Shown: positions 1 to 6,000, numbered from the stretch's first letter. The stretch: 6,511 nucleotides of DNA from JAJQCI01 sp964388305 (GCA_964388305.1 CAYMAA010000090.1:1-6511), one strand, 5' to 3'. The notes: generated from the letters alone by a model not told the origin. Numbers and translations: made by a program.

Positions 1-438
1 AAACAGGGCAAGCCATTTGTGGGAAAGGCAGGTAAAAACCTTAATGAATTTTTGAATATGCTTAAGCTTAAAAGAGAGGATATATACATAACAAATGTGG
101 TTAAGCTGCGGCCCTTTAAAATAAATCCAAAAACGGGAAGAGCCTCCAACAGACCTCCCAATAAGGAAGAGGTTGAGTTTTTCACACCGTTTCTTCACAG
201 AGAATTAAAAATTATAAACCCGAAATATGTTGTAACGCTGGGTAATTTTGCGCTTAAAGCGGTAACGGAAAACAAAAATGCCGTTATAGGCGGCTTGCAC
301 GGGCAAAGCATGGATTTAGGCGCATTTAAGCTGTTTCCGCTGTATCACCCTGCATCTATTATATACAACCGCAGCTTAAAGGAAGTTTATGCCGATGATG
401 TTAACAGGCTTGGAGAGTTAATTAATAAGGAGCGTTAA
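1..438 (+). CDS. Uracil-DNA glycosylase, family 4-like, 5'-truncated by window edge
   Basis: This is the C-terminal 145 residues of a uracil-DNA glycosylase, an enzyme that removes uracil from DNA to start base excision repair. The frame is open to base 1, so the real start lies outside the window; the in-frame GTG at 19 is inside the conserved GKPFVGKAG motif and is not a plausible start. Visible family-4 marks are GKPFVGKAGKNL (near the active site), YITNVVKLRP, NRPPNKEE, VVTLG and the C-terminal YHPAS motif with the conserved His at visible residue 116. Two positions that hold iron-sulfur cysteines in classical family 4 enzymes (KCRPP and CxPFL) are Leu36 and Phe61 here. The visible part has no cysteine at all. 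There is also an insertion of about ten residues after KLRPF. The gene ends 3 bases before cysE and carries the cysE ribosome binding site (AAGGAG, 427-432) in its last codons. Family assignment is firm; cluster loss is inferred from the motifs. Confidence 0.88.
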   Translation, partial: KQGKPFVGKAGKNLNEFLNMLKLKREDIYITNVVKLRPFKINPKTGRASNRPPNKEEVEFFTPFLHRELKIINPKYVVTLGNFALKAVTENKNAVIGGLHGQSMDLGAFKLFPLYHPASIIYNRSLKEVYADDVNRLGELINKER

Positions 439-441
439 ATT

Positions 442-1326
442 ATGGAAAAGATTATAGATGATATTATTAACAGTTATTATGAACATAAAACCATTACAAA
501 AATTAACTGTACCTTGCAGCCTAACAAAAAGACGGTTGTGGAAATATTAAATTCTTTGCAAAAGGTTATATTTCCCGGGTTTTTTGAACAGAAAAGGCTT
601 ACCGATGATAATATAAAATATTATATAGGCGATATTTTGGAAAATATAAGCTACAATTTAAAAAAGCAGATGATAAAGGCGTTTAACTGCACCTGCACAA
701 CACAGCAGTGCGTGGAGGAGCTTCAGAAAAAGGCAGACGTAATATGCGCTGAATTTTTGGAGAAGCTGCCTAAAATAAGAGAATATTTGGAAACTGATGT
801 TAATGCCGCTTATGACGGAGACCCTGCGGCTTATAGTAAAGACGAAATAATTTATTCCTATCCGGGACTTTACGCAATAATGGTCAGCAGAATTGCTCAT
901 GAGCTGTTTTTGCTTAACGTACCCCTTATTCCCAGAATAATGACGGAACACGCACACAATTTAACGGGTATAGACATTCACCCCGGGGCAACTATAGGAA
1001 AGTACTTTTTTATAGACCATGGTACGGGAATTGTTATTGGCGAAACCACCGTTATAGGTGAGCACGTTAAAATATACCAGGGGGTTACTTTGGGAGGTAT
1101 TTCCACATCGGGAGGGCAGAGCCTTAAAGGAACTAAAAGACACCCTACAATTGAGGATAATGTTACAATATATTCGGGAGCGTCTATTCTGGGAGGAAAA
1201 ACCGTTATAGGCGAGGGCAGCGTTGTCGGCGGCAATGCCTTTATTGTCAGATCCGTCAAGCCGAAAACAAGGGTTACGGTTAAAAGTCCCGAGCTTAAAT
1301 ATCAGAATATTTGGAAAAAAAGCTAA
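442..1326 (+). CDS. cysE: Serine O-acetyltransferase
   Basis: The enzyme transfers acetyl from acetyl-CoA to L-serine to give O-acetylserine, the first committed step of cysteine synthesis in the cytoplasm. The 294-residue protein has an alpha-helical N-terminal region (about 1-170), then a left-handed beta-helix of hexapeptide repeats (about 175-275). Conserved active-site motifs are present: DGDP near 125-128, RIAH at 150-153, IDIHPGATIG at 177-186, IDHGTGIVIGET at 191-202 with Asp192 and His193 (matching the E. coli catalytic Asp157/His158), YQGVTLGG at 212-219, and KRHP with His234 (matching E. coli His193). The region between VTLGG and KRHP is longer than in E. coli, as in clostridial and EpsC/SrpH-like forms. 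The C-terminus ends in WKKS, without the terminal Ile that E. coli CysE uses to dock O-acetylserine sulfhydrylase. The ATG is supported by AAGGAG nine bases upstream, inside the end of the glycosylase gene, so the two are probably co-transcribed and translationally linked. Confidence 0.95.
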   Translation: MEKIIDDIINSYYEHKTITKINCTLQPNKKTVVEILNSLQKVIFPGFFEQKRLTDDNIKYYIGDILENISYNLKKQMIKAFNCTCTTQQCVEELQKKADVICAEFLEKLPKIREYLETDVNAAYDGDPAAYSKDEIIYSYPGLYAIMVSRIAHELFLLNVPLIPRIMTEHAHNLTGIDIHPGATIGKYFFIDHGTGIVIGETTVIGEHVKIYQGVTLGGISTSGGQSLKGTKRHPTIEDNVTIYSGASILGGKTVIGEGSVVGGNAFIVRSVKPKTRVTVKSPELKYQNIWKKS

Positions 1327-1357
1327 GGGCAGCAAAGCGTGAACATAAATAATCTGT

Positions 1358-1398
1358 AAAAAATACAACCTGCATTACAATTTGTTAATGCAGGTTGT
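1358..1398 (-). terminator. Intrinsic terminator between convergent cysE and dapL
   Basis: A perfect 13-bp stem pairs 1365-1377 with 1386-1398 around an 8-base loop. Read on the minus strand the stem is followed by ATTTTTTA (1364-1357), a good U-run, so it should end the aminotransferase-dapL operon about 20 bases after the dapL stop. Read on the plus strand the following sequence is only loosely T-rich, so it may serve the glycosylase-cysE transcript less efficiently. Confidence 0.85.
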
Positions 1399-1416
1399 GT
1401 TAATTATGGTTTATAT

Positions 1417-2622
1417 TTAATTAAAGAGAGTTTTAAAGCGGTTCATTGCCTCTTTTGTGTTTTCGTAGTTATTAAAGGAGGTAAGGCGGAAGAAGTTATC
1501 TCCGTTTTTGCCAAAGCCTGCTCCGGGTGTACCCACTACCTGAATTTCCGTAAGCATTTTATCGAAGAAATCCCAGCTATACATATTAAACGGACACTCA
1601 AACCAAATATAAGGGGAGTTTATACCGCCTGTAAAGTTTACACCTAAATCCGTCATTGTTTGGGAAATGAGAGCGGCATTTTTGCGATATACATTTATCA
1701 TTGCCTTTGCCTCTTCCATACCCTCTTTTGTGAAAACGGCCTCTGCGCCACGCTGAGTAATGTAAGGCACACCGTTAAACTTTGTTGTTTGGCGGCGGTT
1801 CCACATATTGTTAAGAGAAAGCTCTCTGCCGTCTGCCGTTTTTTTAATAATTGCCTTTGGTACTACGGTGTAACCGCAGCGAGTACCTGTAAAGCCTGCT
1901 GTTTTACTGAGTGAGCAGAACTCCACCGCACAGGTTTTTGCGCCCTCTATGGAGAAAATGCTGCGAGGAAGGTCGGGTTGAGAAACAAATGCCTCATAAG
2001 CCGAGTCAAAAAGAATGATCGCATCGTTTTTGTTCGCATAGTCCACCCATGCTTTAAGCTGCCGCTTATTATAAACCGCGCCTGTTGGGTTATTCGGTGA
2101 GCAAAGGTAGATTATATCTGCCTTTACATCATCATTTGGCATGGGGAGAAAGCCGTTTTCCGCAGTCCCGTCCATATAAATTATATTTCTGCCGTTCATT
2201 ATGTTTGTATCCACATAAACGGGGTAAACCGGATCGGGAACAAGTACGGTGTTATCTATTGAAAACATATCCGTAAAGTTTCCCGTGTCGCTTTTTGCGC
2301 CGTCGGAAACAAATATTTCATCTGCGTCAAGCTCTACGCCGTTACGGGCGTAATAGTCCTTAATACCGTTTCTTAAAAAGTCATAACCCTGCTCGGGGCC
2401 GTAGCCTCTGAATGTTTTTGCGCTTCCCATTTCATCTACCGCACCGTGGAGCGCCTTTATAACCAGACTACCCAAAGGCAGTGTAACATCGCCTATACCC
2501 AAGCGTATAACCTTATCCGCTTTATCGGGGTTGGCTTTACAGTAATCGTTAATACGCTTTGCTATTTCCGAAAAAAGATAGCTTTGCTTTATGTTAAGGT
2601 AATTTTCATTTAATTTTGCCAT
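1417..2622 (-). CDS. dapL: LL-diaminopimelate aminotransferase
   Basis: A PLP-dependent fold-type I transaminase that converts tetrahydrodipicolinate directly to LL-2,6-diaminopimelate with glutamate as amino donor, bypassing the acylated intermediates of the DapD/DapC/DapE route to lysine and peptidoglycan. The 401 residues match the usual length of about 400-410. DapL-specific sequence is clear: RLGIGDVTLPL (40-50), the FRGYGPEQGY block (71-80) and FVSDGAKSDTGN (104-115). The PLP pocket has NNPT with Asn178, FDSAYE with Asp206 and Tyr209, the Schiff-base Lys240 in SLSKTAGFTG, Arg248 in GTRCGY and the substrate-carboxylate Arg379 in FFRLTSF. The start is supported by AGGAG at 2631-2635, eight bases upstream. 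It lies 15 bases downstream of an aspartate aminotransferase gene with no room for a separate promoter, so it is the second gene of that operon. All expected catalytic residues are intact. Confidence 0.96.
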   Translation of the reverse strand: MAKLNENYLNIKQSYLFSEIAKRINDYCKANPDKADKVIRLGIGDVTLPLGSLVIKALHGAVDEMGSAKTFRGYGPEQGYDFLRNGIKDYYARNGVELDADEIFVSDGAKSDTGNFTDMFSIDNTVLVPDPVYPVYVDTNIMNGRNIIYMDGTAENGFLPMPNDDVKADIIYLCSPNNPTGAVYNKRQLKAWVDYANKNDAIILFDSAYEAFVSQPDLPRSIFSIEGAKTCAVEFCSLSKTAGFTGTRCGYTVVPKAIIKKTADGRELSLNNMWNRRQTTKFNGVPYITQRGAEAVFTKEGMEEAKAMINVYRKNAALISQTMTDLGVNFTGGINSPYIWFECPFNMYSWDFFDKMLTEIQVVGTPGAGFGKNGDNFFRLTSFNNYENTKEAMNRFKTLFN

Positions 2623-2637
2623 TTTTACATCTCCTAT

Positions 2638-3906
2638 TTAATTATTAAGAAGTTTGTTTACGGAAGTCAGCTTTAAGCATACGCAAAATACGTCCAATGC
2701 CTTTGAAAGCTCTTCTTCGCCGGGGTAACTGGGAGCTATTCTTATATTGGAATCGTTAGGGTCGTGCTTTTTGGGATATGTTGCGCCTGCGCCCGTTAAA
2801 ACAAGTCCCGCATCTTTACAAAGAGCAACAAGCTCCTTTGCGCAGCCGGGGAGAGTTTCTACCGAAATAAAGTAGCCGCCCTTTGGCTCTGTCCATTGTA
2901 AAATTCCGCTGTCCGTAAATTCGTTTTTAAATCTGTTTACAACCATTTCAAACTTAGGGCGAAGAAGCGCCGCATGGCGTTTCATGTGTTCAAAAATACC
3001 TCCGTGGGTTTTGAAAAAGTAAAGTGTACGGAGCTGATTTATTTTATCATAGCCTATTGTTTGATAGGTTAAATGAGATTTTATTTCTTTTATCATATCT
3101 TCCGATGCAGCCATAAGTGATATGCCTGCGCCCGAATAAGTTATTTTTGAGGTTGAAAAGAAGTAAACGGGTCTGTTGCTGTTGCCGTATTTATTGCAAA
3201 GCTCAAATATATCCGCAAGCTTTTCTCCCTCATCGCAGAGGTGATGAATACCGTAGGCATTATCCCAAAAAATTCTGAAGTCCTCTGCGGCTGTTTCCAT
3301 TTTTGCCAAACGCTCCACTACCTCATCCGAAAAACAGCTTCCCGTTGGGTTGGAGTAAAGAGGTACGCAGAAAAGACCTTTAACGGCAGGGTCGTTTTTA
3401 ACAATTTCCTCCACCTCGTCCATATCGGGGCCGTCCTCTTTAAGAGAAACATTTATCATTTCAACGCCGTATTCCTGCAATATGTCGAAGTGGCGGTCAT
3501 AACCGGGAACAAAGCATATAAATTTTACTTTATCAAGCTTTCCCCATGGTGTTGCGCCCTGTGTGCCGAAAACCCAAAAGCGGTTAAAGCAGTCATACTC
3601 CAAATTAAGGCTTGAGTTGCCGCCGATTATAATGTTGTTTGGGTTTAAACCGAGAGCCTTGCCGAAATACTCCTTAACCTCGGGAACTCCGTTTAAAAGA
3701 CCGTAATTTCTGGCATCTGTGCCGTTTTCCGTAATATATGTGCCGTATTGAGTTAAAATATCGTTGGAAAGGTCTAACTGGGCAGGCGAGGGTTTCCCTC
3801 TGGACATATCCAATTTAAGACCGATGTTTTTAATTTCATTGTAGGCTTTTTCAAGCTCTGCTTTTTGTTTTAAAAGCTCTTCCTTGGAAAGCTTTGTAAA
3901 ATTCAT
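2638..3906 (-). CDS. Aspartate aminotransferase, type Ic (class I/II PLP transaminase)
   Basis: A 422-residue PLP transaminase of the type Ic aspartate aminotransferase family (the group once annotated as MocR-like or GntR-associated aminotransferases, but without any DNA-binding domain). The likely reaction is oxaloacetate plus glutamate to aspartate plus 2-oxoglutarate. Landmarks in order are LDMSRGKPSPAQLDLS (32-47), ARNYGLLNG (65-73), GGNSSLNL (95-102), the Pro-Gly-Tyr-Asp-Arg-His block (134-139), YSNPTG with Asn186, FWDNAYGIHHL with Asp215 and Tyr218, the Schiff-base Lys254 in STSKITYSGAG, and NIRIAPSYP with Arg389 for the substrate carboxylate. The ATG is preceded by a perfect AGGAGG (3915-3920) at 8 bases. 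It is the first gene of an operon with dapL, which fits a role in feeding aspartate into the lysine/diaminopimelate pathway. Substrate specificity is taken from family knowledge and context, not from sequence alone. Confidence 0.88.
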   Translation of the reverse strand: MNFTKLSKEELLKQKAELEKAYNEIKNIGLKLDMSRGKPSPAQLDLSNDILTQYGTYITENGTDARNYGLLNGVPEVKEYFGKALGLNPNNIIIGGNSSLNLEYDCFNRFWVFGTQGATPWGKLDKVKFICFVPGYDRHFDILQEYGVEMINVSLKEDGPDMDEVEEIVKNDPAVKGLFCVPLYSNPTGSCFSDEVVERLAKMETAAEDFRIFWDNAYGIHHLCDEGEKLADIFELCNKYGNSNRPVYFFSTSKITYSGAGISLMAASEDMIKEIKSHLTYQTIGYDKINQLRTLYFFKTHGGIFEHMKRHAALLRPKFEMVVNRFKNEFTDSGILQWTEPKGGYFISVETLPGCAKELVALCKDAGLVLTGAGATYPKKHDPNDSNIRIAPSYPGEEELSKALDVFCVCLKLTSVNKLLNN

Positions 3907-3987
3907 TAAATTTTCCTCCTTACATAAGGCAGTTTGCCTTTATAAAAATATAAACACAGGCAAGCCTTAAAACCACTAAAGACCGCC
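3907..3987 (-). promoter_or_regulatory. 5' leader of the aminotransferase-dapL operon with alternative hairpins
   Basis: About 80 bases lie between the predicted start of transcription (near 3987) and the ATG. Fold A pairs 3926-3931 with 3935-3940 (6 bp, 3-base loop). Fold B pairs 3934-3938 with 3959-3963 and continues 3939-3944 with 3949-3954 (11 bp, AT-rich top, 4-base bulge). A and B share bases and exclude each other. If A is broken, 3926-3929 can make a 4-bp pairing with the first part of the ribosome binding site (3918-3921). There is no terminator-type U-run and no riboswitch or T-box core that I recognise. The pairings are visible in the sequence; any regulatory use is inference. Confidence 0.35.
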
Positions 3988-4015
3988 TACTGTATTATAT
4001 AGTAAAAACAGCGGT
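3982..4015. repeat. Interrupted inverted repeat around the operon's -10 element
   Basis: ACCGC at 3982-3986 and TGT at 3991-3993 together match ACAGCGGT at 4008-4015 in reverse complement, with a 4-base insertion in the left arm. The arms flank the TATAAT at 3994-3999. The position suits a repressor operator, but the match is imperfect and short. Confidence 0.3.
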
Positions 4016-4022
4016 TTTACAA
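3994..4022 (-). promoter_or_regulatory. Sigma-A-like promoter of the aminotransferase-dapL operon
   Basis: On the minus strand a -35 TTGTAA (4017-4022) is followed, after exactly 17 bases, by a perfect -10 TATAAT (3994-3999). Transcription would start near 3987. It is the best promoter on this strand upstream of the operon. Confidence 0.75.
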
Positions 4023-4131
4023 GACTTTTTAAGTTATATTTAATTTGTTGTTTACTTTTTATAAAAAAATCGGAAAAAATTAAATAGTTTTAAGAAAAAT
4101 ACATAAAAAGTTAAAAATTTATAAAAAAGTA
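4023..4131. other. Very A/T-rich intergenic stretch without a gene
   Basis: This stretch is roughly 87% A+T, made of A- and T-runs such as those around 4056-4070 and 4115-4129. It lies between the minus-strand operon promoter and a plus-strand promoter. I see no plausible coding frame, RNA gene or long repeat in it. It could act as upstream promoter (UP-like) DNA for either promoter. Confidence 0.6.
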
Positions 4132-4160
4132 TTGAAATTGAGAGAAAAAGGTAATATAAT
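4132..4160 (+). promoter_or_regulatory. Near-consensus sigma-A promoter with no downstream protein gene
   Basis: A -35 TTGAAA (4132-4137) and a perfect -10 TATAAT (4155-4160) are separated by exactly 17 bases, with A/T-rich DNA upstream. Transcription would start near 4167. No credible plus-strand coding sequence follows; instead a terminator-like hairpin begins about 5 bases after the predicted start. Confidence 0.75.
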
Positions 4161-4166
4161 TAATAC

Positions 4167-4217
4167 ATACGATGAGGGGTTGAAGCGGAAATATCTGCTT
4201 TGGCTTCTCATTTTTTT
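4167..4217 (+). ncRNA. Putative small RNA of about 50 nt, one hairpin plus U-run
   Basis: The predicted transcript is almost entirely one hairpin: 4172-4188 pairs with 4195-4211 over 17 uninterrupted pairs around the 6-base loop AAATAT, then six further Ts (4212-4217). Six of the 17 pairs are G-U wobbles on the plus strand, which would become A-C mismatches on the minus strand. The structure is therefore specific to a plus-strand RNA. Nothing on the plus strand upstream needs terminating, since the closest plus-strand gene ends at 1326. With the strong promoter just before it, an independent small transcript is the simplest reading. Read-through would extend it to the hairpins at 4213-4237 and 4254-4290, giving about 125 nt. 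It matches no RNA family that I recognise. Expression is inferred. Confidence 0.5.
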
Positions 4218-4237
4218 GTGTAATGTATACACAAAAA
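4213..4237. repeat. 10-bp inverted repeat overlapping the small RNA U-run
   Basis: TTTTTGTGTA (4213-4222) and TACACAAAAA (4228-4237) are perfect reverse complements with a 5-base spacer. The left arm uses the T-run that ends the preceding hairpin, so on a longer plus-strand transcript the U-run would be paired with the A-run. An 8-base palindrome TGTATACA sits at 4224-4231. Confidence 0.6.
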
Positions 4238-4253
4238 TTGTTGAATTCCATGT

Positions 4254-4290
4254 AAAAAGCTGTACACCATTGTTTGGCATACAGCTTTTT
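4254..4290. terminator. Bidirectional intrinsic terminator downstream of malQ
   Basis: A perfect 11-bp stem pairs 4254-4264 with 4280-4290; a further 3 bp (CCA/TGG) form inside the 15-base loop. It starts 16 bases past the malQ stop. The arms begin and end in A5/T5, so a U-run follows the GC core on both strands. On the minus strand it would end malQ mRNA; on the plus strand it would stop read-through from the 4132 promoter before it runs antisense into malQ. Confidence 0.8.
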
Positions 4291-4294
4291 TATA

Positions 4295-4321
4295 TTCTGT
4301 TATATATCAGTTTCTGTTATA
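4295..4321. repeat. 10-base direct repeat spanning the malQ stop codon
   Basis: TTCTGTTATA occurs at 4295-4304 and again at 4312-4321. The second copy encodes the end of MalQ (residues YNR) and the first lies just past the TGA (4307-4309). It looks like a small local duplication with no evident function. Confidence 0.5.
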
Positions 4322-5887
4322 AAGCTCTGAAAAAAGTTTAAGACCCTGTGCGTGTCCGTCGTTTAATGCGTATTTTGAAATTTTAAACTCCCAGTTGCCG
4401 CTTGCTGTGCCGGGGGTGTTCATACGGGCGGAAGAGTCCAAACACAAAATATCCTGAAGAGGGATAATTGCGGTAGCCGCCGTTGAAGAAAAGGCAAGAC
4501 GGATTAAATCCCATGAAATATCCGAGCCATCTCTGTTAAGATACATTTTTATATGGTTTTTTGCCTCTTCCGAAAGGTCATTCCACCAGCCTACGGTTGT
4601 GTTGTTATCGTGAGTGCCTGTGTAAACTATCCAGTTGGTGCTGCCGTAGTTATGGGGCAGATAGGCATTGCCCGAGCCGCTGTCGAAAGCAAACTGGAGT
4701 ATTTTCATACCTGCAAGACCGAGCTCATCTCTTAAAATGTGTACCTCCGGGTTCAAATCCCCCAAGTCCTCTGCAATTATGGGCAGGCTGCCCAGCTTCT
4801 GCTCTATAGTGTCAAAAAATTCTTTTCCGGGGCCTTTTTTCCATTCACCTTTAATGGCGGTTTTTGCGGGATAGGGTATGTCCCAGTAGCTTTCAAATGC
4901 CCTAAAGTGGTCTATTCTTACCACATCTACAAATTTTAAGGTTTGCTTTAAGCGCTTAACCCACCAGCTGTAGCCTGTTTTTTTGTGATAATCCCAATTA
5001 TAAACAGGGTTGCCCCAAAGCTGACCCGTTTCCGAAAAATAATCCGGCGGAACACCTGCAACAGACTTTGGAAAGCCTTTTTCATTGTAGTAAAAAAGCT
5101 CTCTGTTAAGCCATGCGTCAGCGCTGTCCGCACTTACAAATATAGGCATATCTCCTATTATTTGTATACCGTTTTTATTTGCGTATTTTTTAAGCTCCGC
5201 CCACTGCTTTGCAAACTCATACTGCAAAAAGCTGTAGTATTCAATTTCGTCCTTTAAAACCTTACGCCACTGCTGTTTTGCTGCTTCATCGGGGGTTAAA
5301 AGCTCCTGCGGAAAAGACGTAAATGAGGCGCCGTAAAACTGCTCCAAAATTTCAGCCTCCGTCATATAGCTTTTGGCACGTTCCGCAAAGGCAAAAAGGT
5401 CGTAAAAAACCTTGCCCGTTTTACGCATGGCAACATAATAATCTTTTATGGCTATAAAAAGGGTGTAATCATCCAGCCAGTCCGCATTATCCTCGCAAAA
5501 CTTTACAAAAGGCTTTTTATCGCCGTATTTTTTAAACATTACAAAGGCTTTTCTGAAAAGGGTTTCCTTATATTCCTTTACCTTTTCATATTCAACCTTA
5601 TTTTCGTTAAAATTCGGTATGTTGCGTAAATCCTCATTGCCCAAAAAGCCGTCGTTTGCAAGCTTATCCGGAGAAATGAGCATTGGGTTGCAGGCAAATG
5701 CGGAATAGCTTGAATATGGTGAGTTGCCGTAGCCTGTGTGGCTTAACGGCAGTATTTGCCAATAGGACTGACCTGCTTTTTTCAAAAAGTCTATAAAATT
5801 GTAAGCGCCCTCGCCCAAATCTCCTATGCCGTAGGGTGACGGCAGAGATGTTGGGTGAGCTAAAATGCCGCTTCTTCGAGTATTCAT
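4307..5887 (-). CDS. malQ: 4-alpha-glucanotransferase (amylomaltase, GH77)
   Basis: This cytoplasmic enzyme breaks an alpha-1,4 bond in a maltodextrin and moves the glucan piece to another acceptor. It disproportionates maltooligosaccharides so that phosphorylase and glucokinase can use them, or helps shape glycogen chains. The 526 residues are a normal length for the compact bacterial form. GH77 motifs are all present: RSGILAHPTSLPSPYGIGDLG (from residue 5), NSPYSSYSAFA (55-65), IGDMPIFVSADSADAW (244-259), GVPPDYFSETGQLWGNPVY (278-296), the nucleophile Asp326 in VVRIDHFRAFE, the acid/base Glu373 in IIAEDLGD, the transition-state Asp427 in GTHDNNTT, and the ARMNTPGTASGNWEF block (487-501). 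The ATG has AGGAGG at 5896-5901, 8 bases upstream. It appears to be a single-gene transcript with its own promoter (5926-5954) and terminator (4254-4290). No other maltodextrin gene is in the window. Confidence 0.97.
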   Translation of the reverse strand: MNTRRSGILAHPTSLPSPYGIGDLGEGAYNFIDFLKKAGQSYWQILPLSHTGYGNSPYSSYSAFACNPMLISPDKLANDGFLGNEDLRNIPNFNENKVEYEKVKEYKETLFRKAFVMFKKYGDKKPFVKFCEDNADWLDDYTLFIAIKDYYVAMRKTGKVFYDLFAFAERAKSYMTEAEILEQFYGASFTSFPQELLTPDEAAKQQWRKVLKDEIEYYSFLQYEFAKQWAELKKYANKNGIQIIGDMPIFVSADSADAWLNRELFYYNEKGFPKSVAGVPPDYFSETGQLWGNPVYNWDYHKKTGYSWWVKRLKQTLKFVDVVRIDHFRAFESYWDIPYPAKTAIKGEWKKGPGKEFFDTIEQKLGSLPIIAEDLGDLNPEVHILRDELGLAGMKILQFAFDSGSGNAYLPHNYGSTNWIVYTGTHDNNTTVGWWNDLSEEAKNHIKMYLNRDGSDISWDLIRLAFSSTAATAIIPLQDILCLDSSARMNTPGTASGNWEFKISKYALNDGHAQGLKLFSELYNRN

Positions 5888-5925
5888 TTAAAAAACCTCC
5901 TCTTTATTAACACTGCATTATGTAT

Positions 5926-5954
5926 AATATAACATATAAATTACAATTTTTCAA
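5926..5954 (-). promoter_or_regulatory. Predicted malQ promoter
   Basis: On the minus strand TTGAAA (5949-5954) is followed after 17 bases by TATATT (5926-5931), which also carries a TGn extended -10 (TGTTATATT). Transcription would start near 5919, giving a leader of about 32 bases. A weaker alternative, TTGTAA-18-CATAAT, overlaps it slightly downstream. Confidence 0.6.
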
Positions 5955-6000
5955 TTTTAATATTAATATTTTTAAAAAAATCGGCAATAATATGTTATAT
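5927..6000. repeat. 11-bp inverted repeat between malQ and the lipoprotein gene
   Basis: ATATAACATAT (5927-5937) and ATATGTTATAT (5990-6000) are perfect reverse complements, 52 bases apart. Each arm contains the extended -10 of the promoter facing outwards, minus strand for malQ and plus strand for the lipoprotein gene. The symmetry may come only from shared promoter consensus, or may be a shared control site. Confidence 0.55.

Noticed and set aside
658..1368. Minus-strand open frames opposite cysE
   Set aside because: cysE on the plus strand has complete family motifs. The opposite frames have no ribosome binding sites and no recognisable protein sequence.
3241..3615. Plus-strand open frame of 124 codons opposite the aspartate aminotransferase
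   Set aside because: It is antisense to conserved PLP-enzyme sequence, lacks a ribosome binding site and looks like a composition shadow.
3907..3987. Lysine riboswitch or T-box in front of the aminotransferase operon
   Set aside because: The leader is only about 80 bases. A lysine riboswitch is about twice that length, and no T-box sequence or U-run terminator is present.
4172..4183. Tiny reading frame ATG-AGG-GGT-TGA in the 5' arm of the small RNA hairpin
   Set aside because: Only three codons, no ribosome binding site within the predicted transcript, and inside a stem.
4132..4341. Plus-strand open frame of 69 codons starting at TTG, with a hydrophobic middle
   Set aside because: Its start codon is the -35 box and it runs through the -10, two hairpins and the malQ terminator, then overlaps the malQ end antisense. 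It has no ribosome binding site and no sign of selection as protein.
4553..5257. Several overlapping open frames opposite or within malQ
   Set aside because: All lie over intact GH77 catalytic motifs and none has a translation start signal or a recognisable domain.
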